64,000 nt of DNA. Origin: Acanthosoma haemorrhoidale (lineage: Eukaryota; Arthropoda; Insecta; Hemiptera; Acanthosomatidae). Under the pieces are notes generated by a model. That model was not told the origin of the DNA. It worked only from the letters and a program-made list of their open reading frames with translations, and made no database searches. Shown here in pieces: positions 11,962 to 25,611 of the stretch. Within the stretch, counting starts at the first letter, position 1. Each line of letters starts with the position of its first letter. Both the position numbers and the translations under genes were made by a program. Location: the NCBI GenBank assembly GCA_930367205.1, contig OV884009.1:92029189-92093188 (forward strand). The letters are read 5' to 3'.

Positions 11962-11975
11962 AGAATTATTGTAAC

Positions 11976-13226
11976 TAGCCGGGTATCAGTTTAATCGTCT
12001 AATGAAAGACATACCAGGATCGATAAAGTTTTCGATCAGGAAGATTTTAATTATCAGGCCAATTGAGATATATTGAGATATATAAATAATAGATTTACTT
12101 TTTATTTATTATTATTAATTATTTTTCAGATTGTCAAAAATCGAGAGACAGCCACTTTCCCTGATTGATGAATAAATCTACTCTAGTCTGTAACTATACC
12201 TAAATATTTATTAAAATAAATAAATAATTACTGCTACTAAATTGCTATGTTTTTTCTCTCGTTATAATGATTTCCCAAAGTTGTCGTTCCTGCATCTATA
12301 CCAAAAGGTAATCAGCAAATGTCCAAGTGTTTTGGGAATCCCTTTAAAATTTCATATATATTCGATAATTTTTAAGACTACGGTATCAGAGGACATAAAC
12401 CGGGAAAAAAATTTAAATGCAAACTCCCTGTACCTTTTCATTAGTAAAACCTGTTATCATTATAAAATTAAGATTCTGATTCCGGACCTACAATTTCAAA
12501 GTCGATTTATTTTATTTTCTTTACCTAAACTAAACCGGAACAATAGAAGGGCTTATTAGGGTCAGTTGAATTAGCCCTTTGTTAAAGTTCTCGGGGAAAA
12601 GCTGTTAACTTAATTTTTCCATCTCCGCAGAAATTTTAATTAAGCTATTCCCCCAGTCCCCCAGATTAGGAATTACTAGTCAATGTTCAGTCAAATCAGT
12701 CTGAAGTAAATGTATTATTACTAGAAGATAAAAAGATGAGTTGTTATACTCTCATTGTCTTCTCATTTTTTCATCCTTAACGTCTAATTACCAATCTCAA
12801 AGTAAGCGGTTTTAAGTTAAACAGCCAATTGTGAATAGAGGAAAATCTTTTGTCTGTCTGTACTTTTTATATCTGTATTATGTTCGTCTGTTTTAGTTAT
12901 GTACTTACAACAATATTGTTCGTAAAAACGTTACTATCGGTTTATAATTGTCCAGTTTTTTTATGTTATCCTTAGCATCCCTTATTTATCTAATCAATGT
13001 TCGTTTGATATGCAATAAAGTAAGGATGGGCATTGACTTGAAAAAAAAAAATTAAATTACTCAACAAAAAAACCTTTCCGTAAAACAAATATTTTTTTCA
13101 TGGCCTAACAAGCAATAATGGACATTTTAGGGACACGCCTTTATGCTGGTCGGTATATGTGCAGATTGACCTGACAATCCCCCGAGTCATATAGAACGTC
13201 GCTTCATGCTCTCAGTACGTGTTGGA
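11976..13226. other. Unassigned AT-rich sequence
   Basis: A 105-codon open frame at 12242-12559 (plus) has no recognisable motif and a composition like its surroundings. No promoter or splice signals stand out. Confidence 0.45.
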
Positions 13227-13342
13227 TTTTAGTGTTCTATTTTAGAATGGTTTTCAGACAACAGAAGTCTATAATCCTCCTTTGAGACTCACCCCCTTAC
13301 ATCCTAAACATTATGCTATCCAATGATTGCCTAAGGCAGGAG
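13227..13342 (+). repeat. Foldback-family arm, solo copy
   Basis: Resembles the inverted arms of the element at 23,559-24,132: TTTTAGTGTT, TGGTTTTCAGA, CCTCCTTT, ATCCAATGATT and a final CAGGAG. A matching second arm was not seen nearby. Confidence 0.6.
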
Positions 13343-15469
13343 ATCAAGCCTCGAGTAAGAGAATCAATATTACGTTGTCTTACTTTTTTATTGATGCATC
13401 GTTTCATATTGCGAAAATACTGCTCAAACTAGCGCTCATACAGTACTGAGTAACTACTTCAATATCTCAATTCCTATATAGCACAAAAAAAAAAGTGGCG
13501 ACAAACAAAGACTAAAAGAGAAAATTCTAAAATAATCACAATACTGAACAACAAACATTAACCAACTACTGATGATATGTTTTATGGCTAATGAAGATGT
13601 ATAATAATCATGGGAATATGTACAATAACCAATCGGCGAGCTTTATATATGAGTTAAGCGATGTGTGTCCTATATACCTTTAACCATTACTTCAATTATA
13701 CACATTAGAGAATTATCCAGCCAGGAAATATAGTATAGAGGTAAGTAAAATGACCTAGACTCTGTTTCTGATATAGTCTGTTTTAATATCCAAACATTTT
13801 TTGGTATGCATTAATTTGTTGTTTCCGGTTCCATACTATGAAAAAACAAAATTCCAATTGGAAAAACCAGGCGAAGTGTCAAATAAAAGGTCTTAAAGAG
13901 CTAAGGAAAGCGATATACGACCTACTCATCGAATATGAAATAACATGTCCTGTCCATCGCATTGATCAGTGGCAACTTTTGTTGTATTGGGTCAATGAAA
14001 AGATGTTATATTGATCCTTTTCAGCCAAACAAGCCAATTGATAACCTCCAAAGAATATATGTCAAATAATAAGAACTATTTTGAGCAAACTGGTGCCTCA
14101 GAAGGGGCCCTGGTTAGCAGGGGGTGGCCACCAACAAACTCCAAAGCTTCAAGTGTAAAGTTTCCTTATGGTTGGTTGCTTGAAGTCAACTTGCTGTTCT
14201 AAGCAGCACGATTTTAAGCTAGGTCGTATAACTCATCTTGAGCCATCAAGCCGAAGTTCAAGGATACTTTGCTAATTCCTTTTCGTAAGTTTTATTTCAC
14301 TACGGCCCCGGCTATTTCGTTTTTCTAATCAAAACAAGTTTACGCCCAGGGCCGAGGAAGAGGCTGAACTTTGAAACAGGTACATACGTTCGAATGTTTG
14401 TTTATAGGTTCTACTTTAGTGGTTGTAAAAATTATCAAATCTATCATTACGTCATATCCAAAAACAACGCAGTATATCGTTGGTCTAAGATGCAATAACA
14501 AGAAGCCTACAAAAAATATTAAACATGTAAAATGTCGGTCATGTTTCTTTTCCCCTAGAGGTTTCCTTAGTCAAAAGTATTTTTAGATTTCAAAGTCTTA
14601 TTATTTCCTTGGTTGACGACGCAACTGGGAACGTGAAGCAATATAAAAATATTCTTTTAAAAAATGTATACAACTTTTTTGAGCTAATAAAAGAAATGGT
14701 GCATTTAATGTGTTTCTTGCCGATTAGGAGTTTACTATGATCAACATTCTAGCTTTTTACATTTTTTTTTGTTGTTTGTTGGAAAGGAGTTATTAAGTAA
14801 TCAAAATAATTTTATCGTCAAAAATACGGAGTTATCTATTTCACACTCATTTGATTAATATTTAAGGCAAAGCACTTCATTTATTGTACCTTGGGAAGAT
14901 CGAATGAATTATTATATCCAATACTATAACTTTTGCCTGCAAAAATAAGAAAAAGACGAGGCCGGGAATCAATTAGTATAATTTACGCTAACATCACTAG
15001 ATCCAATGCTACAACCTCCGTCCTTCCTTTTTATAAAAAGGAAGAAAATACACAGGGTAGCGCCATTGTTCAATATAGCATTCATCTTCGTCAGGGCAAA
15101 AGTTCCCCAGGGATACAGATGGCAGAGAGAGGCCAGGGTATCTTCAACGATAAACCTCCATTATTATTATTGTAGGCAGCACTGCAAAGGGATTGAAGCT
15201 GAAAGTTTTTGTGCTACTCTTTGGTATGGTTGCCAAATTCTCTCGTTTTGACTGGACCATTCAAGACCAAAGAACAATTCCACCTCTTCAAGTCACGTCT
15301 AACAATCAACAAATGTCCCAGTATTCCATAACAGCTATTATATAATTACTCCGGAGTTGATATTTTTAAGTAGATAATACCTTGCCGTGTTGTGTTTTAT
15401 GAAATATCATTTTAAAACATTTTAAATGTATACTGAAAACGTTGAAGAAATGGATAAAAAATCTACCTT
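13343..15469. other. Unassigned sequence
   Basis: Only short unrecognised frames (14011-14202, 14371-14586, 14933-15251, plus strand). No motif links them to a family. Confidence 0.45.
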
Positions 15470-15477
15470 AGTTTTTA

Positions 15478-15680
15478 GCGGCTGGCGGAAGAGTGTGGGG
15501 GTCTTCCCTAGACTCCGCTTCCTCTTTCGCATGCGAGGGAGGTAACAACCATGTGGATTAGGTAAATACTGTATGAATGAGCGAGTGAATGAAAATTGTA
15601 AATATGCTATGAATGAGAACATTTATCACAATTACTTATTGCCCAATATGGCAGATTGTAATTTTATCACAATAAAGAAA
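15478..15680 (+). mobile_element. Short LINE 3'-UTR insertion with 8-bp TSD candidate
   Basis: A 5'-truncated copy of the Jockey-type 3' UTR: CGGCTGGCGGA, CGCATGCGAGGGAGG, CAACCATGTGGATT, GAGCGAGTGAATGA and TTTATCACAATAAAG. AGTTTTTA flanks both sides (15470-15477 and 15681-15688), a plausible short target duplication. A small internal deletion removes the GGGAGGTCTCTGGG part. Confidence 0.8.
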
Positions 15681-15688
15681 AGTTTTTA

Positions 15689-17710
15689 CTGGCATACTTT
15701 ATTTTTTATGTTTAAACAGTCTATTGAAAATTTACTTTTCAACAAATAAAATTGTAAATAACTAAAACATTGATATGAATGATAATCTATTAAAAACCTG
15801 GAACGTACTATACATGTAATTTTTTGTTCGATCAAAATGTTTTTTTTTTGGAAAATCTTACTAACTGATGAAGTCATCATGGCAACCACTACCATGGAAA
15901 ATACAAACAAACAAAAAGTACCTGAATGAAAATACAGCCACTCCCTTTGGAAAGTTCATCATTACGTTAATAAATATTTGTATTAATAATTATTAGTTAT
16001 TGTATGGACCCCACTAATTCTAACAACTATCAGACGAAGAACAGTATAAGAATCACACAAAAAAAAGGTTATAAATGTGAGATCACTAACCTATTCAATA
16101 TCAAACATGTTTGCAGCCTAGGGGTTGATTTTAGCAGAGGTTACTAAGGTTAGAATCAACCCTTAATGCGACGTTTGCAAAATGGCGAGAGCATAGCTAA
16201 AGATATTCCTTGATTTATTGGTTCGATTTGTGCTGCTACGCTTAAAACTAGATACATATTTTTGTAGCAAACAAAGTAAAAGTTAAAAATTGTATATTAA
16301 CACAAAAACACTGCCTGGTGTTCAACCCACCTTACGAACTTCAGAAGTTCAGATAACTCAAAACAAGTTCTTAAGAGATTTTGTGAGTACCAGTACATTT
16401 CACGACGATGTTGGCATGCTTGTTTCAAGATTTTATAAGACTTTATAAGAAAAGACTTAACTTTTTTTTTTTTTGTCAAGGAAGTACAAATTACCTTCTC
16501 TGCTGAGGTTATATAGATTTTTAAAATATAAATCGTATATTTATTTTAATTGTTCTCTATTTTAAGTTTAAAATAAGTATAACTTAGTTATAATTAGTTA
16601 ATATGGGTGATAAGGCAGATGATAATAAGATAAGGCAGGTGATGGGGGCTTTTTGAAAGTTCTTCTCAAATCACATATAAGATCTGGCTTTAACAAAATT
16701 TGGTTGCTAAGGATGAAGTTTGTTTGTGCCATTTGCTGTGTGACACTATTACTGTTATTGTAATGTTTCAAATATAATTATTTTATAACTATCTATCAAC
16801 TACAAAAAAATGAGTTAATTTTAGATTACTAGTAAACCCTCGTTGTGGCTCAATATTAGTCCAGGTATGAGGTTCTTTGGCTGGCTATTCTGCGCAATGC
16901 TATCATTCCATTATTGTTTTTCACATCTGAGCGGAGAATAAAAGCCCAAATAAATCCCGAATTATTAACCGGCTTATTATTATCCAATGCCTAACTCCAC
17001 TCTCCATTATCGGTTTATCCATTGCCGCCTACGATTTACGTAAAACAGTGCATACAGGAGCGTGAAATCGCCTATATACTTGGTGAATTTGAACTAATGT
17101 TACACCACTTGAGCAGATTATTCTGGGCAAATCCTCAATCCGTTTAAAATCCTTTTTCAACCATTGTAGCTTCAATGCTGATTAGAGTAAGAGAGAATCT
17201 ACTGTAATCAAAATTCACTTCTACATTATAACAAATATTTTGGATAACATACGATTTTACAGGTAATAACAAATCTACAGCGTTGATATATAAACGAATT
17301 ACTGCTAACAGGGGTTATCGTTAAGCAGTGTATAGCTGTATTTTCCTTAATAGATATAGCACCAGATTTAAATATTTGTTTACATGCAGTAGTTCTAAGT
17401 ATATACAACGCAGTGACAAGAACTAAAGACCATTGAACGAAATTTAAAATACTAGAAACATTAGATTTATCATCCAAAGAAATGAGTTAGGGAGTCAAGA
17501 ATTGAGTTCCTGGTCACTAGCCAGATGTATTCAATGAACTGTAATCACAACGTCCTTAAAACTGTCATTATCAGATGTTTGCATTTCCACAATTGTACAA
17601 AGAGAGATAATATTCTGTATGTAAGATTTATTTAGCACTCCAAATTTGCTTATCAGTCACACCTTCCGGAAGATGTTTCGTCGACCAAGCATGATTTGTG
17701 TTGTTTCCAT
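15689..17710. other. Unassigned AT-rich sequence
   Basis: No gene recognised. Poly-T/A tracts (15,839-15,849; 16,461-16,474) and short chance frames on the minus strand. Confidence 0.45.
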
Positions 17711-18052
17711 CTGACTTCATAAGATCGAAGACGGCGTGCCCTGGCAGTGCACGATGCTCAGGAAAAGAGGTACAGGTAGTAATTTACATGGTATTGGAAT
17801 GACCACTAATTCACACTCGGTATCAAAAGGTAATCGAAAACAATCCCAAAGTCCAGGTGAACCAGAAAAAGGCAGACTGGACTGCAGGGGGAGTTCTAGG
17901 TACGGTTGCACTTCCCCTAAAAGCCGTGGGCTTTTCGATAGTCTCACGGGCGAAAAACAGGAATCTCAACTAGAAAAGATGTAGAGGCCGTCAGCACAGA
18001 GTTTCTAGCCGGTGAGGAAATTGAGAGGCGCAGAGGTAAGTAAATAAGAAAG
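17711..18052 (-). repeat. Family A fragment, copy 3
   Basis: The downstream half of family A in reverse orientation, clearly diverged. The shared reading DTECELVVIP and IVHCQGTPS-like residues lie in an open frame at 17,717-17,947 (minus). The TATA-containing upstream part is absent. The retention of readable codons in three copies hints that this part of the repeat may once have been coding. Confidence 0.6.
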
Positions 18053-18370
18053 CCATGATTAATTTATACATAAAAATATAAAAAAGTTGACTAGTCTTAA
18101 CAGATCCACGGAGAAGGTAGCTTTTCCTAGTGTTTAGCAGTGGCAAAGTTGCCACAGTAGTGCTAATAATAAAGTCAGCGTCATGGTAAATTCGATTTGC
18201 TCATGATTAATAATTACTTGGTAATAAAAAATAAATAAGTTTAATCAATGGTGTTGAATAAACTGCTTTTTAAGGAGGGAGTTAGTAAAAATAATTAAAT
18301 AAATCAATCAAGCGGGACTAATTAACTCTTTGAAGTGATACCGCACATTTTACTAACTCTTTAAGACAAA
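18053..18370. other. Unassigned AT-rich sequence
   Basis: Nothing recognised. Confidence 0.4.
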
Positions 18371-18530
18371 TGAGACTAGGGTTCAACCTGTGAGTTCTTC
18401 CGCCGGTCACTTATCTCCCCTTATGTCCTGAGTGGCTGTGGCTCTTGCACTCTCCTTCAGCCTCTACGGCCTTCACGTAGTGGTAATGCACCTACAGGAG
18501 TAGCGTGGGAGATCTCCTATATAGTCGGGA
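18371..18530 (+). repeat. Degenerate LINE 3'-UTR fragment
   Basis: Old copy with TTATGTCCTGAG, GGCTGTGGCTCTTGCACTC, CAGCCTCTACGGCC and GGAGTAGCGTGGGAGA, matching the LINE 3' UTR in plus orientation. The end with the AATAAAG signal is missing. Confidence 0.6.
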
Positions 18531-18544
18531 ATGCGACAACTCTG

Positions 18545-21049
18545 CATTATTACCCATAATAATAAGCCTAAATTGAGTGATTCGTTAGAGGATCAGAGGG
18601 AAGAATGGAGTACCAGTAATTCAGGAATGAACAGAGCAATAAAGTGGGCAAATGGTGCATAATCGTGCGTGCAAAAGGACTGAGAGACAAAACCTGCTCC
18701 GACCGGGACAGCCAACCACATTTATCCAGCGGTGTTCATATATTACAGATCGTTAATGGCTTAATTTCCCTTTTAGAGAAACTGTGATCGTTCTGATGTG
18801 CCGATATCGAGCTGTCCATCAGGTCTGTGAACGCTACAAACTTTTTTGTCCCTAATACAATGGAATCGATTTTCTCCACTTCAAATATGTACAATAATTA
18901 AAGAAAAAAACATACGCGGTCTAATTGCAAGACCACCCTTTCTTTTGTTTAGTTTAATATACTTTTCCGGACCCTGAAAACATTTTTCTCAAAAAAAAAA
19001 CGCCGAAAAAAATCCTGCATGCTTAGATCGCCAGAATCGCGGCTGGTAGTTGACAACCCTCTCATTATATATTAGTTTCCATACATCACTCCCACTTTAA
19101 TTTTGGTCTACCGACTAATATGACTTATTCATTAGAGTCGGGCAAAATTTATCAATTATCATTGTAAATGTTCTTGTATTATATAATACGGCATTGTCCT
19201 CATCGAAATAGCACTTCGTTCATAAATTCCTCCATATATCCTGGAAAACATTTCTCTTTCAAATCTTGGAAAATGTACTTAGACTGTACAACTTCAACCT
19301 TACATGCATAAGTTAGCAAGGAATTAGAACACATACTTAAATATAAATAGTTCCACTTATCCGATGACTGGAATGAACCAAGAGCAAAAGATTAAAACAA
19401 AAAATATAATATAAGAATTATTATAAATACCGTGAAAGGTTGTATTAGGAAATGAATACAAAATAAATAAAAACACTAATAAATTCACTCGCTCATTCAT
19501 ACAGAAATAAATAGTTAAATTAAATTTAGCTCATTAACTAATGTCACTTCGACAAACGTTAATATAATGGTCAATGTTTGAAAAAAACACAGGACTCCTT
19601 AGGTAAAAGAGTGGTATAGATTAAATCGAATGCATGAATGAATTGAATGTGGCCTAATGAGCTGAAATAAGAAGTAGTAAGAGGGAGGCTACTGGGCATG
19701 TTCCGTGCCGCAGTGTCCCACGGTGCTCGTCCCTTCAACATAAGCCCCTGCCTCGCTTTGCATCCTATCGTGCACCCTTTCAACAATATAACCCGTTTCA
19801 ACCATTTACCATGGGAAGCCAAGGGTTTCAACGAAATAAACAAGAAATAAAAATAAAAAAAAAGGTTAAACACCGTCTAAAACACACAGACGATTTTTTC
19901 AGACTTATTGATCATTAAGTAACAGAATAAATGATAAACTAAACTAAACAAAACGATATATGTAGTAGTCAAAGACAGATGAATGTACTTTAAATTAAAT
20001 GAACTAACACCTTTGTTTGAATCAAAATCTATATTATTTACGAAAAGCTGGCCAGAAATCAACCAGTACATAAAGTGCAATTACGAAATCATTAAGTGGG
20101 AACCAAATATCCAATATTTAGAGCTAACTTATTCTCTTCATAAAAACTACAATAAATCGAAGGAATAAAACCTAATAAACAAAATAGGACTCTATAAAAC
20201 AGAAACATTAAAATGATTTGTTCACAAAAAGACGAAACATATATTCTTATGTAAATTTTTATCATAAGCTAACTCCACGTAAATATTCTGTTATTAGGGA
20301 AGATAAAGCCTATCACAAATATTATTTTACTGGTTATTATCTTTAGGGTATAAGTATTTTTTATTTTAGTTTGTTTTCCTCTACAATTTAAATTATTTAA
20401 TTATCAATATATTGTAAAATCTGATGAGAAAAAATAAATGCCGTGTTAAATCATTGTATATAAATGTATGTAATAAAATTGTAATAAATACCTTACACTG
20501 TTTCTATCACACATCAATAATATACATTATTCACCAAATCATGTTTGTTTTATCAATTTCAATTTATTTCAATCAATTACTAAAGTGTATTTGTGTGTAA
20601 TACATAAACAATGACACATGAGATGTCCTTCACGAATGTCACTTCCCTCGAGCTCCAACCATAAACAAAAAAAACTTATTGCCAAAAAACTCAAAGATAA
20701 TTAACAAATAAAGTATTATGAGCCAATGCTAGTAACCGTATATTTAATTTCGAATATAAAAGATTTTTTGGAGGTCATCATTTTAGATGTATAATTGCAT
20801 GTTTTAAAAAAAAATGTAAGTTGGGAAAGAAATTTGTCAACCATTTTTCATATTAGGAAAAAATGATAACTAGGCTGCTAATCCATGTATCATCTACTAG
20901 ATTATTTTTGTTATATTATTTATGTTATATCGTTTAGATTTAGAGCACCTCTAAACTAAAACTAAAATATACTTAGTACTTAAAACTTAAACACCCATTT
21001 ATTTAATTATATGTACAAAACCTGAAACAAAAAACCTACAACTCAAATA
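18545..21049. other. Unassigned AT-rich sequence
   Basis: Short unrecognised frames such as 19571-19873 (minus, 100 codons). A 23-bp match to the LINE 3' UTR in reverse orientation lies at 19,482-19,504 and is the only repeat trace seen. Confidence 0.4.
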
Positions 21050-21345
21050 CTATTTCTAGTTGTACTTAAGGATAAAATGAATATATTTATGAAACTTCTT
21101 CTTGGTTTCAACGCTTTCATTAAACTATTGTTACTAATCTTACAATTTCCAAGAACCGTTTGTGTCCTTTCTTTTACTGCGTTATAAATAAAACCGATGT
21201 CAGTGGTATCATGTAGTCGGGGGATGGTAGTACGCCTAAGATAATTTATAATTATTCTTTGGAATTTAGCCTGTATTCTTTGTGGTTTAAGAAAGTTACC
21301 AGTCGAGTACCAGTGTATTATGGTCTTGTATTTTATCTGCAAATA
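21050..21345 (-). pseudogene. LINE reverse transcriptase C-terminal relic
   Basis: Minus-strand frame of 99 codons. It resembles the region after the RT palm in Jockey-like LINEs: YKTIIHW-like residues where YKTIIRP...YG is usual, then IQAKFQRIIIN (a basic helix that follows the RT), and RLHDTTDIGFIYN near the end. It then continues with NCKISNN. It differs from the main LINE family of this window and represents another lineage. Upstream RT and 3' tail were not found. It lacks a catalytic domain and cannot act alone. Assignment rests on motif order, not on a search. Confidence 0.6.
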
Positions 21346-22942
21346 GTTTGAGGCCTAATGACTTTAAGTAGACGAGGGTCTGTTTTTACATTCTATTACA
21401 GAAATGTTAAGTATTTACATATGATAAAAATTTTGAATTCGTAAAGGAGAAGGTTTTCAGTAAATTAATACAAAGCTATAAATATATGTCTACTGTAGAA
21501 TCCAAGAAACAACTGCTTCCATATTTCTACTGAGACAAAAACATTTACAATCTTGGTTGTCCGTATATAACTATTCCTCACAAAGAATGGTCGTTAATTT
21601 TAATTCTGAGGAGATAAGCGCTCCTTAAAAAAAACTCCAAAGACGAGAAAAAGTTCCACTTTTTTTTTTTTGTCTTTTATTTTCTTTAATTAGGCTGCAC
21701 TGAGACAATACTTAGGCTGTTGCATTCATCTTCATTTCAAGTCCTACTCGCTCATTAAAAAAGGACGGAACATTGCCAATTAGGAAACATTACATATTCA
21801 TGTGGTCCATAGCAATTAGTTTTGGAAACAGGATATTGGCAAGGTGAAATATGGCTCCTAGAGCGCCTCGGACAGATCAACTGCACCCAAGTCCCGGGTA
21901 ATTGCTCCTTTAATTCGCTCACGAACAAATCGTTTACTTTTATACCTCCCCGTTTCAATTGACTCGGCTGTAAGCAACCATTCTACCAAGCAACTCTTTT
22001 ACATCTATCTTGCTACTCGGCCAAAGTGTTCAATTAGTTCACTCATAAAGTAGTTGACAACACAAATAAAATTTGGGTACATCCTAATTCATTCCGAAAG
22101 GAGGGACAGATACAGTTAAACACTCAACGTTTCTAATTGTCAAGAAGGATAACTCTATCAGCATTATACCTCCTGTCCTTTGAAGTCATGAATGACCTCG
22201 TATTGTTCTACTCTATAACTTTATTATATCATAACAGGATATTTACTTTACTTACTATCTCACCACGATCCCTTTTCCTAATATTCTAGAATTTAAACTC
22301 ATACTCACAATTAGTTCCTTAATAAGTTATTCAATTGTTATAAACATTTTATTGCTACTTTTAGTGACCTTTTGTAATCATAGTACACCGTAAAAAATAT
22401 TGTCACTTTAAATACTATTCGGGAAATCGGTTAAAACTTATCTGTTAGTTATCTTTGCAACTGTTATCTTTTTCCTCGTATCTGATCAGTTTTTTTTTAT
22501 ATTATTGTTATCTTGTAACTAGTGGTTTACAGCGTTTTATAACACTTTATTATAGAACGTATTGTCAGTTTTGTAAATCCATTATTGGTGCTATTTACGT
22601 TTTGCCCACTCTGCTCAGACTATGGATACTATTGGCGCAGTAGTGACAGAGCAATTAAACTCTCTGTCCGTGTCATTGAACCAAGGGTAAGGTAAATTAC
22701 ATAACGTCTTAGCATCTTATTATTATGCAAAAACGTTTTGTTATAGCATACCTTGAAATACGTCCAATTTTTTATGGCTTACATTAAACCATTACTATGG
22801 GGAAGTAAGTGCTACTTCCCCAACGACCGGGTAATCAGCCTAAGGAAAGCTCAGGCACCTTTCTTAATTGTTTGGGTCAGTTAAAATTTGAACAAGGAAG
22901 TCTATGGATGCGATCATCAGTCATATGGGCAGCGTACGAAAT
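21346..22942. other. Unassigned AT-rich sequence
   Basis: No gene recognised. A 67-codon minus-strand frame (21755-21958) and a 104-codon plus-strand frame (22809-23123, extending past this block) carry no recognisable domain. Confidence 0.4.
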
Positions 22943-22967
22943 GGTCCCACTTGGTCCCAAGTGGACC
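22943..22967. repeat. Short palindrome
   Basis: GGTCCCACTTGG and CCAAGTGGACC face each other across two bases. The arms pair over 11 bases with one bulge. It lies in a GC-richer patch inside an unrecognised open frame (22809-23123). Confidence 0.7.
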
Positions 22968-23558
22968 CCCGGGATATTAAACGTCACTCAGCCGTTGCGC
23001 CATCATTGTCAATTATCTCCAACCCCCTTACTCAATTATACCCGGACGAATTTCTCCCCCACGTCCTCGCCTGGTGCAGGTAACCAGCGTCCTCACGACG
23101 GACAGGCCTTACGGCATTTTTAAATGCCTAACATTAATCTTTGCCCTTTACCTGCTTAATAATGGAATAGATTAATCCATGTAATCACAGAGTAACCCTG
23201 AAATGCAATGGGGAAATGTGTTTTAATCATACTAATTATGACATTTGCTATGAAACCCCAATCACACTACTGCTAACAAGGCAGTGTAACACAAGACAAA
23301 GTTAGGACCTATGGTAGCTTATCGTGAGCTAGCATGCAGGTAGTTTTCAACTGTCATCGTTATTTGATGTTAGCGCGCTAGTTTAGACATTTAGGATCTG
23401 GAAGCTAAAACAGTTCCTGATCATTAAAATAAATTTGTAGAAACAATATGTCTATTTGTCTTCGAATGCTTTTAATTTACATTCAACTAGAAAACTGATT
23501 AAAAAATCGACGTACAAGAAATTCGGATTGGACTGTATGAGCAGTGTAGTTTATAATT
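22968..23558. other. Unassigned sequence
   Basis: Nothing recognised beyond the tail of the unrecognised 104-codon frame. Confidence 0.4.
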
Positions 23559-24132
23559 TTAAAGTTTAAGTGTTTAGTTTTGACTGGTTTTCAGAAATCA
23601 TAAGCCTACTTTCCTCCTTTTAATAGTCACTTCCTTGCTACCTAAATATATTTTTATTTAAAGATTACCACAGGTAGTAGACAAGTGTAAAGTGTAAGTA
23701 CGTAAACTGGGCAGGTAGATTGTTGTTATTGTTTGTGAGTAAACAATAAGCCAGATACCTACAATAAGTTGAGAGCTAATCAGACAAATTCAGCCAAACA
23801 AACATGATCACTTTTTAAATTTCTTAATGGAACTGAAATTCTCCACATTGTAAAATCACTGAAATGACCATCTGGTTCGTCAAGGACCACTAAATTATTT
23901 ATGCATGCTAGTTTGATGCTTAATTTTATAATATAAAATGCATCATAAAAAAAGTTAGATGTTGTGAAATTAATTCACTATCCTTAGCATCTAAGGATTC
24001 AGCGTAATTTCTCCTACCTGCGGTAATCATTGGATAGAAAGATATTTAGGTATCAAGGAAGTGACTATTAAAAGGAGGAAAGTAGGCTTATGATTTCTGA
24101 AAACCACTAAAAAATAAACACTAAAATTTAAC
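23559..24132. mobile_element. Foldback/MITE-like element with inverted arms of about 120 bp
   Basis: The left arm (23559-23680) and right arm (24011-24132) are inverted copies. They share AGTGTTTA, GGTTTTCAGAAATCATAAGC, CTACTTTCCTCC, TTTTAATAGTCACTTCCTTG and ATTACC-CAGGTAG. The interior of about 330 bp is AT-rich and has no open frame of note. Related single arms occur at 13,227, 30,255, 47,546 and 49,895. This fits a non-autonomous DNA transposon family. TTAA occurs next to both outer ends but is too common here to count as a target duplication. Confidence 0.8.
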
Positions 24133-25610
24133 TTGCCCTGAGAGCGCACATCATCTTAATTCTGCAACTGTCTCTGACTACGACTCTGAACCTCTGAATC
24201 AAAGCCCCTCGCAGCAGAAGGCAGACTCACATAGTGCAAAGCGTATACCTACCAACCTCAAACGGTAGGTAATATAACAGGGGCAGATTATTGCTTAGGA
24301 GTACAGGCAATTTATGTTATATAGGGAATCTTAATCTATTTTATAAGGGAAAACTCAAACCCTATCAAATCAACCTAATTCTAATAAATAAATTTAGTAA
24401 AAATTTAGTAAAAATTTAGTAAAAAAAGTTACAATATATGTGGCTGTGCCCTAAAAATTTGGGTTTTGTTTTTTAAGTAATATTGTTTTATTCTAGCAGT
24501 AACCCATTTCAGTTTAGTATAAATAACATCATTTTAGCTTCCAATGTATTTTACCCCTCGAGTTAATAAAATCATGAAATTAAATATGTATGTCTTATTA
24601 CATTTAAATTACAATATTTGATATAAAAAATTCAGATGGTTTCAAGTAAGTGATTTATTTATTTATTGTTCGCGCCTTTTTTTATTTCCGGCTTTCTTAA
24701 TTCGTATTCACTTTCATTTCTATAAATCACATTTTAAAGCCAAACTTGATTTAGTGGATTTTACTGTTATGAGTACATTAACTAAATCGTTGAATTATGC
24801 ACGTTTAATGCTGAAGGCGCACACTAGAGGACTTGGTTCAAAATGATCACTTCCGTCACTTTTAAGATTGAATTCGTTCCTGAAGAAGTTTCCGCTCAAT
24901 AAACGCTGAAGGGGAATTTGTGCCGGCTAATATAAAAGGAATTTCAAACTAACAAAGTAGTTCAAACTATTCTATTCAGATCTTCTATAAATCACATAAA
25001 TCCCCTTTAAAATTTTGAAAGCAATCGAAAGGATCAATTTAAAATAATTATTTTAAAGTGAAATAAATATTTTTTCACTATACCTTTTGTTAAGGATTGA
25101 TATCAATACCTTATCTGTTTGTAATAACGGAATCCATAGGACAACGGTAGTGGACCTACCTTCTTACAGCACAGAACAAAATTCAAAAAGGAAATAAAAA
25201 ACAATTTCTCATCGCTTCGAAATGGGGTGATTAGAATTTAATGGTTGGAATTATAGACATTAAATGCAGAAGTGGCTGGGCTCAAGAGCCAATGAAGCCA
25301 TATAAAACAAAAAACGAAGCAAAAATTATATGTTTAAAAAAATTGAGGGCCAATAAATAAATCGCTTATTTATTAAAGTTCCAGCCAATAACAACAGTTT
25401 TGTTTAGTAACGTGTTATTTACTTACTATTTGCTGGTAAATGTATTTATAGTGACTGTGTTCAGCAAATAATTTGAAAATTGTTTTTGAAAGGTACTGAG
25501 TATTTTTTCAGAATAATTTGATCAGGTAACGTTGTCGCGGCCAATTCAGATATTTTTTTCGTATTATATGTATAACATAAATCGATTTAGTTCATGATCA
25601 GTGTAAAAAA
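24133..25610. other. Unassigned AT-rich sequence
   Basis: Includes a small direct repeat of AAAATTTAGT about 24,387-24,426. No gene recognised. Confidence 0.45.
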
Positions 25611-25611
25611 A

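Noticed and set aside
12242..12559. 105-codon frame, considered as a host gene
   Set aside because: AT-rich, no recognisable motif, start preceded by nothing distinctive; consistent with chance.
19482..19504. 23-bp match to the LINE 3' UTR (minus)
   Set aside because: Too short to claim as an element copy, though it may be a remnant.
23556..24135. TTAA at both outer ends of the foldback element, considered as a piggyBac-type target duplication
   Set aside because: TTAA is frequent in this AT-rich DNA and the ends do not begin with the CCC/CCY typical of piggyBac.
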